From the NCBI RefSeq assembly GCF_900106555.1, contig NZ_FNOE01000018.1:1-64000 (forward strand): DNA of 64,000 bases, given 5' to 3'. Source of the DNA: Nitrosomonas oligotropha. Its GTDB lineage: Bacteria; Pseudomonadota; Gammaproteobacteria; Burkholderiales; Nitrosomonadaceae. Each line of letters begins with the position of its first letter. Positions within the stretch are counted from its first letter, which is position 1. A program made the translations under genes and the position numbers. The notes beneath the pieces were generated by a model that did no database searches, was not told where the DNA came from, and saw nothing but the letters and a program-made list of their open reading frames with translations. Shown here piece by piece: positions 35,399 through 45,535 of this stretch.

Positions 35399-36751
35399 AT
35401 GCCACCCGCAGAACAACAAACCGGAACCCGGCCCGAACCGGTATCTTTCATGGAAGCGTTCGTTTATTGGTTAAAATTGGGTTTTATCAGTTTTGGCGGA
35501 CCGGCTGGACAGATCAGCATGATGCACCAGGAATTGGTCGAGAGACGGCGCTGGATTTCCGAGCAACGTTTCTTGCACGCACTGAATTACACCATGGTGC
35601 TGCCCGGCCCGGAAGCCCAGCAACTAGCGACCTACATTGGCTGGCTAATGCACGGCACCTGGGGCGGTATTATGGCCGGTGCACTGTTCGTACTGCCATC
35701 ACTGTTGATTCTGATCATTCTGACGTGGATCTACTTGGTTTATAGTGAAATACCGGCTGTCGCAGGTATTTTGTATGGCATCAAACCCGCGGTCACGGCT
35801 ATTGTGCTTTTCGCGGCTTACCGGATCGGTTCGAGAGCGTTGAAAAACAATCTGCTGCGTGCCATTTCGGTCGCGGCATTCATCGCCATCTTTGCATTCA
35901 ACATCCCCTTTCCCTATATCGTCCTGATAGCAGGCTTGATCGGATACATCGGATCGCACTATGCACCGGACAAATTCAGAGCAGGCGGACATCACGAAAA
36001 ATCAAAAAACACATACGGCCCGGCTTTGATTGATGATGACACCCCTAATCCGGAGCACGCCATCTTCCGGTGGAGCCAATTCATACTGCTTATCGTAATC
36101 GGACTGTTCATTTGGGGCGGCGTCATCGCACTGCTCGCCATGCAATACGGTTGGGATGGCACACTGACACAAATGGGCTGGTTTTTCACCAAAGCAGCAC
36201 TCATGACATTTGGCGGCGCTTACGCGGTGCTACCTTATGTTTATCAGGGTGGTGTCGAGCATTACGCGTGGTTGAATCCGGCACAAATGATCGACGGATT
36301 GGCGTTGGGTGAAACGACACCCGGCCCGTTGATCATGATCGTTGCATTTGTCGGTTTTGTCGGCGGCTGGACTAAAGCGCTTTTCGGACCCAATTTGCTG
36401 ATGTTAGCGGGAATTTGCGGCGCCGTTGTTGCGACGTTATTCACATTCTTACCGTCTTTTCTTTTTATTCTTTTGGGCGGCCCTGCGGTAGAAGCAACCC
36501 GTCACGACCTCAAATTTACCGCACCATTGACTGGCATCACGGCTGCGGTTGTCGGGGTTATTGTCAACTTAGCAATATTCTTTGCTTACCATGTCCTTTG
36601 GCCGCAAGGATTTAATGCTGGATTTGAATGGTTCTCCGCTTTGATCGGAGCCTGCGCATTCGTCGCTTTATTCAACTATAAAGCCGGAATTGTTACGGTC
36701 ATCTGCGCCTGCGCCGCTGTAGGGTTAGGATATACTTTGCTGCTGAATTGA
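35399..36751 (+). CDS. chrA: Chromate transporter ChrA (CHR family)
   Basis: Inner-membrane exporter of chromate. The 450-residue protein has two homologous CHR domains: the N-terminal one with FGGPAGQISMMHQELVERRRWISEQRFL, NYTMVLPGPEAQQLATYIGWLMHG, and the C-terminal one with FTKAALMTFGGAYAVLPYVYQGGVEHYAWL, GLALGETTPGPLIMIVAFVGF. This is the normal long-chain ChrA design with about ten helices. It lies 40 bases downstream of the aminopeptidase. No chrB regulator is nearby. Confidence 0.93.
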   Translation: MPPAEQQTGTRPEPVSFMEAFVYWLKLGFISFGGPAGQISMMHQELVERRRWISEQRFLHALNYTMVLPGPEAQQLATYIGWLMHGTWGGIMAGALFVLPSLLILIILTWIYLVYSEIPAVAGILYGIKPAVTAIVLFAAYRIGSRALKNNLLRAISVAAFIAIFAFNIPFPYIVLIAGLIGYIGSHYAPDKFRAGGHHEKSKNTYGPALIDDDTPNPEHAIFRWSQFILLIVIGLFIWGGVIALLAMQYGWDGTLTQMGWFFTKAALMTFGGAYAVLPYVYQGGVEHYAWLNPAQMIDGLALGETTPGPLIMIVAFVGFVGGWTKALFGPNLLMLAGICGAVVATLFTFLPSFLFILLGGPAVEATRHDLKFTAPLTGITAAVVGVIVNLAIFFAYHVLWPQGFNAGFEWFSALIGACAFVALFNYKAGIVTVICACAAVGLGYTLLLN

Positions 36752-36786
36752 ACCCGCACGCTTGAGTTAACCGCCAGCATGCTACT

Positions 36787-37899
36787 TTAATTACTCATGG
36801 CAATCGGCAGGGAAGCTATGGGTTGCTGGATTGAATTCTCGGTCAAATCTTTGTATTGCTCCCGTATCGCGATAATTTTATCGATATTCTCAATAAATAA
36901 TTTCACTAATTGAGGATCAAAATGCGTCCCCGCTTTACTCTCGATATATTCGATTGCTTTCTGCATCGGCCACGCTTCTTTATACGGCCTTTGTGACGTG
37001 AGCGCATCAAATACATCACTGATCGCTGTGATACGTCCTTCAATAGGAATCGACGCTGCTCTCAGTTGTTTGGGATAACCGTTCCCATCCCAATGCTCAT
37101 GATGCGACAGTGCAATACTCGCTGCCAGCTGCACCATCAGGGATTCGTGACTGGCCAGCAAATCGGCGCCCATTTGCGCATGATTACGCATTCTCTCCCA
37201 TTCCATATCGGTAAGCTTCCCTTGTTTGAGCAAAATATGGTCAGGGATACCGATTTTGCCTATGTCATGCAACGGCGCCGCTTTTTCGATCAAGTAACAA
37301 ATATGCGCGGGCAGACCCAATGCTTCCGAGAGGATACGCGCATATTTACCCACGCGTATGACATGCTTTCCAGTATCGTTATCACGCATCTCGCTGACTC
37401 TGGCCATGATGTTGATTAATGTATCCGTGGCTTTATCCAGCTCTGAAGTGCGCTCTTTTACTTTTTTCTCCAGTTCTTTTGCAATATCTTGCTTTACTAA
37501 ATAAGCAGCTCTTACCCGTAGCAAATTCTTTACGCGCAGCATTACTTCCACTTGATCGAACGGTTTATTCACAAAATCCTGCGCACCCAACAGCAGTGCT
37601 TTATTCCGTGTCTCGTTGCCCTGTTTTCCGGTTAATACCAGAATGGGCACGAGTTGTTCGCTGACCGGCGACGCATTAATCTGCCGCATCACCTCGAATC
37701 CATCCATTTTTGGCATTTCAATGTCGAGCAGTAGCAAATCGTAATTATTTTCCTGCATGGCAGGCAAAACCGGCGTGGGATCGGTCAAACTGGTATGATG
37801 ATAGTACCCTTCAGATTCCAATAACTTACTCAATATCAAAATATTAGTAACAGAATCATCACAAATCAGAATCTTTAAATGCGCTGTATCAATGGCCAT
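36787..37899 (-). CDS. HD-GYP response regulator (cyclic-di-GMP phosphodiesterase)
   Basis: The 370-residue protein starts at 37899 (MAIDTAHLKILICDDS), which gives a standard receiver N-terminus; a longer reading to 37944 is unlikely. The receiver domain (about 8-125) has the phosphate-accepting Asp in LLLLDIEMPKMDGFEV and the lysine NKPFDQVEV. A coiled-coil linker (about 140-165) leads to the HD-GYP domain: HDIGKIGIPDHIL and HHEHWDGNGYP are intact. It should break down cyclic di-GMP when phosphorylated. No histidine kinase gene is next to it; the kinase at 43157 is 6 kb away. Confidence 0.93.
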   Translation of the reverse strand: MAIDTAHLKILICDDSVTNILILSKLLESEGYYHHTSLTDPTPVLPAMQENNYDLLLLDIEMPKMDGFEVMRQINASPVSEQLVPILVLTGKQGNETRNKALLLGAQDFVNKPFDQVEVMLRVKNLLRVRAAYLVKQDIAKELEKKVKERTSELDKATDTLINIMARVSEMRDNDTGKHVIRVGKYARILSEALGLPAHICYLIEKAAPLHDIGKIGIPDHILLKQGKLTDMEWERMRNHAQMGADLLASHESLMVQLAASIALSHHEHWDGNGYPKQLRAASIPIEGRITAISDVFDALTSQRPYKEAWPMQKAIEYIESKAGTHFDPQLVKLFIENIDKIIAIREQYKDLTENSIQQPIASLPIAMSN

Positions 37900-38132
37900 A
37901 ATGCTTTGTTTCTTTATAGTTGTAATACCGCTTGATAACGACAAAATGACAGATTATTGAATGGTAATCGTCCGTTCATTCCTGGCATGACTGATCACTC
38001 CTCAACCGATATATCAGCTTATGCGCAGTAAAAAATTCGCTTGCCAAGCAATAAGCCAAAGTAACAATTCGCCAGCTGATATGATTCCGTACCCAACAAA
38101 ATTCCGGATATTCTGATTACGAAGGAATCAAC

Positions 38133-39411
38133 ATGAGCGAACCCACCATTCATTGCCCCAATTGTGCAACGGAAATCAAACTCACCGAATCACTCGCCGC
38201 ACCCCTGATTCAAGCTACACGACAGGAATTCGAGGCGAAATTGGCGCAAAAAGAAGCGGATGTTTCCAAACGCGAAGCCACACTCAAAGCCCAGCAGAGA
38301 TCACTGGAAGACGCGCAGAAAACTGTTGATGAGCAAGTCGCCAGCAAGTTGAAGGCGGAACGCACACTGATTGCTACCGAAGAAGGCAAGAAAGCAAGAT
38401 TGGCGATGGCAAACGACTTAGAAGCGAAATCAAAAGAACTGGTCGAATTGCAGGAAATTCTCCAGCAGCGCAACAACAAACTGGAAGAAGCGCAAAAAGC
38501 GCAGGTCGACTTGATCCGAAAACAGCGTGAACTGGACGATGCCAAGCGGGAATTGGATTTAACCGTCGAAAAACGATTGCAGGAATCGATCGCTCTGGTT
38601 CGTCAAAAAGCAAAACAAGAAGCCGAAGACGGTCTCCGGCTCAAAGTCAGTGAAAAAGAAGAGCAAATTGCGTCAATGCAGCGGCAAATTGAGGAACTGA
38701 AGCGCAGAGCCGATCAGGGCTCGCAACAACTTCAAGGCGAAGTTCTGGAACTCGAACTGGAAACCACGCTGCGGCTCAAATTCCCGTTGGATAGTATCGA
38801 GCCTGTTGCAAAAGGCGAATTCGGCGGCGATGTGCTACAGAGAGTCATGGGGCCATTGGGACAATGGTGCGGTTCGATTTTGTGGGAATCCAAAAGAACC
38901 AAGAATTGGAGTGACGGTTGGCTGGCAAAACTTCGTGGTGATCAACGCACCGCGAAAGCGGAGATCGCTGTGCTGGTATCCAGCACGTTACCGAAGGAGA
39001 TCGAAACATTCGGCCAAATCGATGGTGTCTGGATTACCGAATCCTCGTCTGGTGCTGCCGCTTGTCATCGCTCTACGCCAATCCCTGATCGAAATCGCCA
39101 GCGCGCGGCAAATCCAGGAAGGACAGGAAACCAAAATGGAGCTAGTCTATCAGTACTTGACCGGACCAAGATTCAAACATCGCATCGAAGCCATTGTTGA
39201 GAAATTCTCCGACATGCAGGCTGACCTCGACAGAGAACGCAAAGCCATGACACGGCTATGGGCCAAGCGGGAAATGCAAATTCAGGGCGTCATTGAATCC
39301 ACAGTCGGTATGTATGGCGATCTGCAAGGCATTGCAGGACGCGCACTACCTGCCATTGAGGGATTGGAATTACCGATGCTGGATTTGAAAGACTCCGGTA
39401 ACGAGCCTTAG
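38133..39411 (+). pseudogene. DUF2130 protein, disrupted by a single-base frameshift
   Basis: The first frame (38133-39200) has an N-terminal zinc-ribbon-like CPNCATEI, a long coiled coil (about 25-200) and the DUF2130 domain ending ...FGQIDGVWIT, then changes to non-family sequence. A second frame (ending at 39411) continues the domain: NPRLVLPLVIALRQSLIEIASARQ ... DLKDSGNEP. The join is near 39039, at ATTACCGAATCC, where one extra G would explain it. Read through, the protein has about 425 residues, normal for the family. DUF2130 proteins are nuclease-like and of unsure role. It is either a true mutation or a sequencing error. Confidence 0.82.
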
Positions 39412-39526
39412 CCAGCAATTTCATATCCACTGCAAAAAACTTCCTTACCCCACACACCACAATAGTTTCAGGAAATTTCATGCGGCCGATTAGGATTGAT
39501 CCCGTCAGAAAATTTACTCTTGTATC

Positions 39527-39553
39527 TAAAGAAATTTAACTAGCTTTCGTTAA
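39527..39553 (+). promoter_or_regulatory. Possible sigma-28 (flagellar) promoter
   Basis: TAAAGAAA (39527-39534) and TTCGTTAA (39546-39553) are separated by exactly 11 bases, the sigma-28 arrangement (TAAAGTTT, 11 bases, GCCGATAA). Each half matches 5 of 8 positions. The ATG of the flagellin gene lies 33 bases downstream. Weak as a match, but position and spacing are right. Confidence 0.35.
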
Positions 39554-39585
39554 AAAAGCGTACTTGTAACGCCATATGATAAAAA

Positions 39586-41307
39586 ATGAGTTTATCGATC
39601 AATACAAATCTAGGAGCGCTGAATAGTTCGCGGTATTTATCTGCAACTACAAACGATCTCGGCCGTTCATTAGAACGGCTGTCATCGGGTATGCGGATTA
39701 ACAGTGCTAGGGATGACGCGGCGGGCCTCGCCATCCCGGACCGGATGACATCGCAAATTCGCGGCCTAAATCAGGCAACCAGAAACGCCAGTGATGGAAT
39801 CTCGATGCTACAAACCGCCGATGGTGCATTGACTTCGATGACTTCGGCATTGCAACGCATCCGTGAACTCTCCATACAAGCAGCGAATTCAACCAATAGT
39901 CTCAGTGACAAGAAAGCATTACAAGAAGAAGCGAATCAACTGATTCAGGAAATAGAGAGCGTTTCCACCACGGCTACATTTAACGGCGACAAAATATTCG
40001 ATAATTCCGGCAGTAGTGTTCTCGGCAATTCCGATCAACTGGCTGTTATGTATGGATTACAAAATGGCTGGCTGGAAGATGCGGAAAGCAAGATCCAGCA
40101 ATATTTTGGCATTTCCGCCGACGGCGCTGATATGAATATCGAGCTGACAACGTTTACCGATGGTGCGGGCGGAACTGCTGCCCGGGTGGTAGGTTCGGTA
40201 CCCGGAAGCTATACGGGTAAGGCGACTAATGTCAAATTACAGATCGATATGAGCGACTTCACGCCACCCAATTTACCCGACGGCGGCAATGCGCCATTTT
40301 ATAACGACCGGATTATTGCGCATGAAATGGTGCACGCGGTGATGTACCGGAGCATGAATATCGGTTCGATGTTTGATCCCTCCGGAGATCAAACATGGTT
40401 TATGGAAGGCTCTGCGGAATTCATTCATGGCGCCGACGAGCGTTTGCAGTCCTCGATCAGCAGTGTCGGCATCGGCGGTGTCATGGCTAAAGCAGCCACT
40501 TTCGGCTCAGCCGGCGCAGCCTGGGGAGGAACTTCGGATGATTACTCCGCAGCCTACTCCGCCGTGCGCTACTTACATCAAGTCATCAAGGATAACGGCG
40601 GCTCGGGCATCAAGGACGTCATGGTTTACTTAAACCAGAATCAAAGCGCCACACTCAGCGATGCCATCAGTGCCGCGACCGGTGGCTTATATGCCACCGC
40701 CGATGCCTTTAATGCCGACTTTGTCGCGCACGGAGCCGCATACATTGCCAGTATGAATCTGACCGATACCGACACCGGAGCAATTGGCGGTTCAAATGCC
40801 GATGGAGGCGCAATCCAAACCGCTACAAGCGTTATTTCCGATACCGCCTCAAGAGGTGGTACCAATCCGCTCGGCGGATTTAACGAAATCTGGGAAAATA
40901 TAAACGCCGCCGCGGTCGGTAATAACAAACAACTGCAGGTAGGGGCAAACAAAACCGACACCATGAATGTCACTTTCGGAGCGGTCAATACTGCCGCGAT
41001 GAGTATCCAGAGTGTGGATCTAGTTAATAATGCGGGATTTGCCACCTACATGATGGATCTTGCATTGAATCATGTTAATGAGGAAAGATCGAAAATCGGT
41101 GCACAGCTGAACCGGCTGGAATCGGTCATTACCAACAACAATACCAGTGTCGAGTCTACCGTAGCCAGCCGGTCACGCATTCAGGATGCCGACTACGCGC
41201 AAGAAACGACTATGCTGACCAAAACACAGACTATGCAGCAGGCCGCCACTGCGGTATTGGCACAAGCCAATACATCGCCGCAAATGTTGATGGCACTACT
41301 CAAGTAA
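39586..41307 (+). CDS. Flagellin with inserted zinc metalloprotease domain (flagellinolysin type)
   Basis: The 573-residue protein has an intact flagellin N-terminus (about 1-150: SINTNLGALNSSRYLSATTN, RLSSGMRINSARDDAAGLAI, SDGISMLQTADGAL) and C-terminus (about 470-573: SRIQDADYAQETTMLTKTQ, ANTSPQMLMALLK). The normal variable middle is replaced by a ~320-residue enzyme-like domain with HEMVH at 246-250 and WFMEGSAEF with Glu274, a gluzincin-type HExxH plus Glu zinc site. Proteolytic flagellins of this kind are known from several phyla and build enzymatically active filaments. No flagellar genes are next to it, so export and assembly depend on genes elsewhere. Confidence 0.9.
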   Translation: MSLSINTNLGALNSSRYLSATTNDLGRSLERLSSGMRINSARDDAAGLAIPDRMTSQIRGLNQATRNASDGISMLQTADGALTSMTSALQRIRELSIQAANSTNSLSDKKALQEEANQLIQEIESVSTTATFNGDKIFDNSGSSVLGNSDQLAVMYGLQNGWLEDAESKIQQYFGISADGADMNIELTTFTDGAGGTAARVVGSVPGSYTGKATNVKLQIDMSDFTPPNLPDGGNAPFYNDRIIAHEMVHAVMYRSMNIGSMFDPSGDQTWFMEGSAEFIHGADERLQSSISSVGIGGVMAKAATFGSAGAAWGGTSDDYSAAYSAVRYLHQVIKDNGGSGIKDVMVYLNQNQSATLSDAISAATGGLYATADAFNADFVAHGAAYIASMNLTDTDTGAIGGSNADGGAIQTATSVISDTASRGGTNPLGGFNEIWENINAAAVGNNKQLQVGANKTDTMNVTFGAVNTAAMSIQSVDLVNNAGFATYMMDLALNHVNEERSKIGAQLNRLESVITNNNTSVESTVASRSRIQDADYAQETTMLTKTQTMQQAATAVLAQANTSPQMLMALLK

Positions 41308-41503
41308 ACCGGTCACGCTCCAGATTTCTCATTCCATTTTTATCCTGCTGTTTCTGTAAAAGAATCATTTCATTCGCCTGAAATCCGGTTGCTTATTACG
41401 TTTGAGCTGATACACTGAATTCCAGGAAATAGTTACAGCGGAATCATCCGCAATTTGATGTGCACCGCTCGAAACTCATTGTTAATCACACGAGAGGTTA
41501 ATC

Positions 41504-43117
41504 ATGACAGACATTGATTATAAAAGACGTCAGTTCCTGCAATATACCGCTTTAGGTACCCTGGCTGCCGCCATGCCCGGTTTCGCATTTGCCGAAAACC
41601 GCGTTATTAACAAAACGCCCGACCATTCATTCAAAGCCGACGTTGAAATTGCATTAACCGCCCAGACTGCCGATATTCCTATCTTGCCGGGTGCCCATAC
41701 GCATGTTTTCAAATACACTGGAAAATTACTCAAAGGGCCTCAGACCGCACTCAAGGAATTGCCCGGTTACTTAGGGCCAATCCTCAATTTTGAACAGGGT
41801 CAGAAAGTCCGGATATTCTTTCATAACCAATTACCGGAACCGTGCGTTACCCATTGGCATGGCATGCATGTGCCACAATTGATGGATGGCCATCCGATGT
41901 ATGCGATCCATCATGGCGAGCAGTATGTTTACGAATTTGAGGTAAAAAACCCAGCCGGTACCAACTGGTATCATTCACATACCCATGAATTAATGGCTTC
42001 TCAGGTATATCAAGGCTTGGCCGGATTGATCACCATTACGGACGAAGCTGAGCGTAGACTGGAATTACCCAGCGGTGAATATGACATTCCGCTGGTCATC
42101 CAGGATCGCAGTTTCTCGCAGGGCAATCAATTACGCTACATGCTGAACATGCATCAACGCATGCGCGGCTTTCTGGGCGACACAATCCTGGTGAATGGCC
42201 AAAGTGACAGCGCTATCGCCGTTAAAACACGGGCGTACCGCCTGCGCATACTGAATGGATCAAACTCCAGAATTTACAAGCTGGGTTGGGATGATGGCAC
42301 ACCGCTCATTGCGATCGGCACCGATGGCGGGTTACTGGAAAAACCGCAAACCTTCCCCTACATCATGCTCGCACCCGCCGAACGGGTCGAACTGTGGGTC
42401 GACTTCAGCGGCCGCAAACCCGGTTCCAATCTAACGCTGCAAAATCTGGCCTATCAGGGATCTGCCGCGCATATGGGAGGAGGCATGGGAGGCGGGCGCC
42501 ATGGTATGGGCCGGATGGGTATGATGGACGGGGCTTCAGGCCAGAATGACGTGTTTCCCGTCGTTAAATTCCGCATCACCGAGCAAATCGGCGATTCACC
42601 CGCATTACCGGCCACACTGGTTCCATTGCGCCGCTTGACTACCACGGATGTTACCCATCCCGACACCACGGTGCCGATTACCATCGGCATGCGGCATATG
42701 GCATTCAATCTCAACGGCAAAACGTTTGAGATGCAAAACTATTCCGAGCAGGAAAAAATTCCGCTGAATTCCGTTCAGAAAATCAAAATATCCCATGATA
42801 GCCAAGGAATGGGAGGAGGAATGCGCGGCGGCCGGGGTGGCGGCATGGGTATGATGATGGCATTGCCGCATCCCATCCACCTCCATGGCCAGCAGTTTCA
42901 GATTCTGTCGCGCAAGCAAAACAACCCGGGCGGTGCTTACGATACGGTCAAGGACGGATTCATTACCAGCGGCTGGAAAGACACTGTCTTGGTCATGCCG
43001 GGCGAAGAAGTGGAAATCATTAAACCCTTCAAGGACTATACCGGCTTATTTCTTTATCACTGCCACAACTTGGAGCACGAAGACATGGGCATGATGCGCA
43101 ATTTCTTTGTCAGTTGA
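41504..43117 (+). CDS. Tat-exported multicopper oxidase with Met-rich loops
   Basis: The 537-residue protein has a twin-arginine signal (KRRQFLQ then TLAAAMPGFAFA), so it is folded with copper before export. All copper motifs are present: HWHGMHVP, HSHTHE, HPIHLHGQQF and HCHNLEHEDMGMM, as in three-domain laccase-like enzymes (CueO/CotA type). Two glycine-methionine-rich loops (near residues 325-348 and 428-450) resemble the Met-rich regions of cuprous oxidases, so copper detoxification is plausible. It follows the flagellin gene but has its own 196-base upstream region. Confidence 0.9.
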   Translation: MTDIDYKRRQFLQYTALGTLAAAMPGFAFAENRVINKTPDHSFKADVEIALTAQTADIPILPGAHTHVFKYTGKLLKGPQTALKELPGYLGPILNFEQGQKVRIFFHNQLPEPCVTHWHGMHVPQLMDGHPMYAIHHGEQYVYEFEVKNPAGTNWYHSHTHELMASQVYQGLAGLITITDEAERRLELPSGEYDIPLVIQDRSFSQGNQLRYMLNMHQRMRGFLGDTILVNGQSDSAIAVKTRAYRLRILNGSNSRIYKLGWDDGTPLIAIGTDGGLLEKPQTFPYIMLAPAERVELWVDFSGRKPGSNLTLQNLAYQGSAAHMGGGMGGGRHGMGRMGMMDGASGQNDVFPVVKFRITEQIGDSPALPATLVPLRRLTTTDVTHPDTTVPITIGMRHMAFNLNGKTFEMQNYSEQEKIPLNSVQKIKISHDSQGMGGGMRGGRGGGMGMMMALPHPIHLHGQQFQILSRKQNNPGGAYDTVKDGFITSGWKDTVLVMPGEEVEIIKPFKDYTGLFLYHCHNLEHEDMGMMRNFFVS

Positions 43118-43156
43118 TTTGATTGATCACAAATCGGTTTGATGGACTTACCGCGC

Positions 43157-45535
43157 CTATTCCACTGGCAATTCAATCCAGAAAGTACTGCCCACACCCA
43201 ATTCACTGTCGGCACCGACCGTACCGCCCATTAACTCGACAATCTGGCGCGTAATGGATAGTCCGATACCGGTCCCTTCAATGCCGCTATTCGTAGCATC
43301 CAATCGATTAAACGGCTGGAAGAGTTCCGCCATTTTATGCGTCGCGATACCGTTCCCGGTATCGGTAATGAGGATCCGCAAATAGCCCGGATTGTCCGAT
43401 GATGCTCTCGCGTCGATATGCACTGCGCCGCCTTTGCGGTTGTATTTAACGGCGTTGGATATCAGGTTGAGAATGACTTGCTTAAACCGGACTCGATCGG
43501 TATGCAGAACCTTATCGGCCACGCCAACCTGTACCAGTTGAACACTCAGCTTATCCGCTTGGGTCTGCACCAGACTGATACACGCTTCGATAATCGGGCC
43601 AATCTCAACCGGCTCCAATTTCAGATCAATCCGCCCTGATTCGATTCTGGCCAAATCCAGCACTTCATTAATCAACGCCAGCAAATGCGTACCCGCATTC
43701 CTGATTTCTCTGATGTACTTCAAATGTTGATTGTCAGGGTCTTCCAGCTCAATTAACTGACTAAACCCCAGAATCGCATTCAGAGGTGTGCGTAACTCAT
43801 GGCTCATACTGGAAAGAAATTGGGATTTGGCCTGGTTGGCCCGCTCCGCTTCTTGCCGGGCATAAATGAGCGCCTCCTCGGCAGCCTTGCGCTCAGTAAT
43901 ATCTTCGGCGATACCCTCGATGCACAGATCGCTGTTCGCATCGCTAGCCGGATGCGCCGAGACCAGGATCGTGCGCTCGCTGCCATCCGGATGAACAAAA
44001 TTCATTTCGAATTGCACAAAATCAATTTTTCCTTGCGCAATCTGGGTAACGACAGAATAAGCATGATCCAGCGAGTCCGGATACCAATTAACGATGCCAT
44101 CCCAGAATTTTCCGATGGCCTCTTCCTTCGTAATACCAAAAACTTTATCGACACCGCTGCTGATGTAGGTGAGCTCCCCTGTCAGCGCTTTATGGCTATA
44201 AATGACAAATTTACCGCCGATGTCTTCCACCAAGCGTTGATATCGTTCCTGACTTTCCCGCAGCGCCTGTTCCGCCTGCAAGCGCGCGGTAATATCTTCG
44301 ATAATCGACCAGATCAACTCCCGACCGGAAGCATCGCGGATCACGACACCGTTGAGTTGAACCTGATACCGGCTACCGTCCTTGCGGATATATTCCTTCC
44401 GGTAAGGACCGAAACTGCCCATCGCTCGCAAACTCTCAAGCTGGCGCGCCTCATCGGCGGCATACTCCGGCGGTGTAATAGCCCAGTACGTCAGATTAAG
44501 AAATTCTTCGCGTGAATAACCGGTAGGCGCTAACAAAGCATCATTGAATTCGATGAATTGACCGGTAGCATAATCGTTTAAGGCGATACCAACCGGTGAC
44601 ATTACAAACAGCGCTCTCAGGCGTGTCTCACTATCCCGGTTTTTCTGATGAAATCTGGCAATCGCAACCAGCGGCAGGAGAATTAAAATGCCGCTCAGAA
44701 TCAGGCCCAACCGAAAAAAAATAGAATTGCCGCCCGCAGCGGCCCAGCCGCCTTTGGGGACTGCCGCCATCTGCCAGGAACCATTATCCGGCAAGGAGAT
44801 ATCGAGTAGTACAGGACGCTGATCGAAGATCTGACCGGTTCCGAAAAACACCTTGCCGTTTTCCGGCCCGCCGTTCCGCCGTAGCGCAATATCAAATTCC
44901 TCAGCAAGGGCCAGTAAACCGCTTGCCTGGTATAACTGCTCCACATCGATCACAGCGGAGATCACGCCCCAGAATACGTTACCCTCGCCAGACTGTTGAC
45001 GGTCGAGAAATACCGGAATACGCGCGATAAAACCTTGCCCACCTTGAACCAGATCAACCGGCCCGTCTAACAGAAGACTTTTATTGTCGCGCGCTTGTAA
45101 CACGGCTTGGAGTTGCTTGGGATGATCGCGGAAATTCAACCCGATGGCCGCTTCGTTGCCTTCGAGCGGATACATATACTTTATGATTAAATCGGGCGCG
45201 GCGCCGATATTGCGCAATTGCGAGCGGCCTTTGAACAGATATTGAGCCAATTGGGCAAATTTATCCGCCGGCAGATCCGGCTCAACCGAAACCGACGCGA
45301 CCAAACCTTGCACCAGTTGCGCATTACTGGTGATGTTACCTTCCAGGGTGGCACGCAACAGGCTAAGCCGGGTAAATACCGCATCACGCAGATCGCGCTC
45401 CTGGTTTCGCGAATGCAAATGATCGACATAGAATCCGACCGGCAGAAGGCAAATTCCAACCACGAATACCGGTAAATAAATGAATTGCCTATTGTGCAGG
45501 CAAGACAGGAAACGAGCGGCGGCGTTATGCATCAT
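43157..45535 (-). CDS. CHASE-PAS-PAS sensor histidine kinase
   Basis: The 792-residue membrane kinase has one helix near the N-terminus (about 18-36), a CHASE sensor domain in the periplasm (about 60-270; ALLLDGP-type NKSLLLDGPVDLVQGGQGFIARIP), a second helix near 275-297, two PAS/PAC modules (about 305-440 and 440-565), and a kinase core with the phosphorylated His in FLSSMSHELRTPLNAILGFSQ and ATP-binding LISNAVKYN, DTGNGI and GIEGTGIGLSITRQ. No receiver domain or neighbouring regulator is seen, so its partner is elsewhere; the HD-GYP regulator at 36787 is one candidate. Confidence 0.92.
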   Translation of the reverse strand: MMHNAAARFLSCLHNRQFIYLPVFVVGICLLPVGFYVDHLHSRNQERDLRDAVFTRLSLLRATLEGNITSNAQLVQGLVASVSVEPDLPADKFAQLAQYLFKGRSQLRNIGAAPDLIIKYMYPLEGNEAAIGLNFRDHPKQLQAVLQARDNKSLLLDGPVDLVQGGQGFIARIPVFLDRQQSGEGNVFWGVISAVIDVEQLYQASGLLALAEEFDIALRRNGGPENGKVFFGTGQIFDQRPVLLDISLPDNGSWQMAAVPKGGWAAAGGNSIFFRLGLILSGILILLPLVAIARFHQKNRDSETRLRALFVMSPVGIALNDYATGQFIEFNDALLAPTGYSREEFLNLTYWAITPPEYAADEARQLESLRAMGSFGPYRKEYIRKDGSRYQVQLNGVVIRDASGRELIWSIIEDITARLQAEQALRESQERYQRLVEDIGGKFVIYSHKALTGELTYISSGVDKVFGITKEEAIGKFWDGIVNWYPDSLDHAYSVVTQIAQGKIDFVQFEMNFVHPDGSERTILVSAHPASDANSDLCIEGIAEDITERKAAEEALIYARQEAERANQAKSQFLSSMSHELRTPLNAILGFSQLIELEDPDNQHLKYIREIRNAGTHLLALINEVLDLARIESGRIDLKLEPVEIGPIIEACISLVQTQADKLSVQLVQVGVADKVLHTDRVRFKQVILNLISNAVKYNRKGGAVHIDARASSDNPGYLRILITDTGNGIATHKMAELFQPFNRLDATNSGIEGTGIGLSITRQIVELMGGTVGADSELGVGSTFWIELPVE

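Noticed and set aside
36752-36786. Terminator between chrA and the HD-GYP gene
   Set aside because: No stem-loop is visible in these 35 bases.
38011-38082. Inverted repeat ATATCAGCT / AGCTGATAT upstream of DUF2130
   Set aside because: Arms are 9 bases with a 54-base loop; too weak to claim a function.
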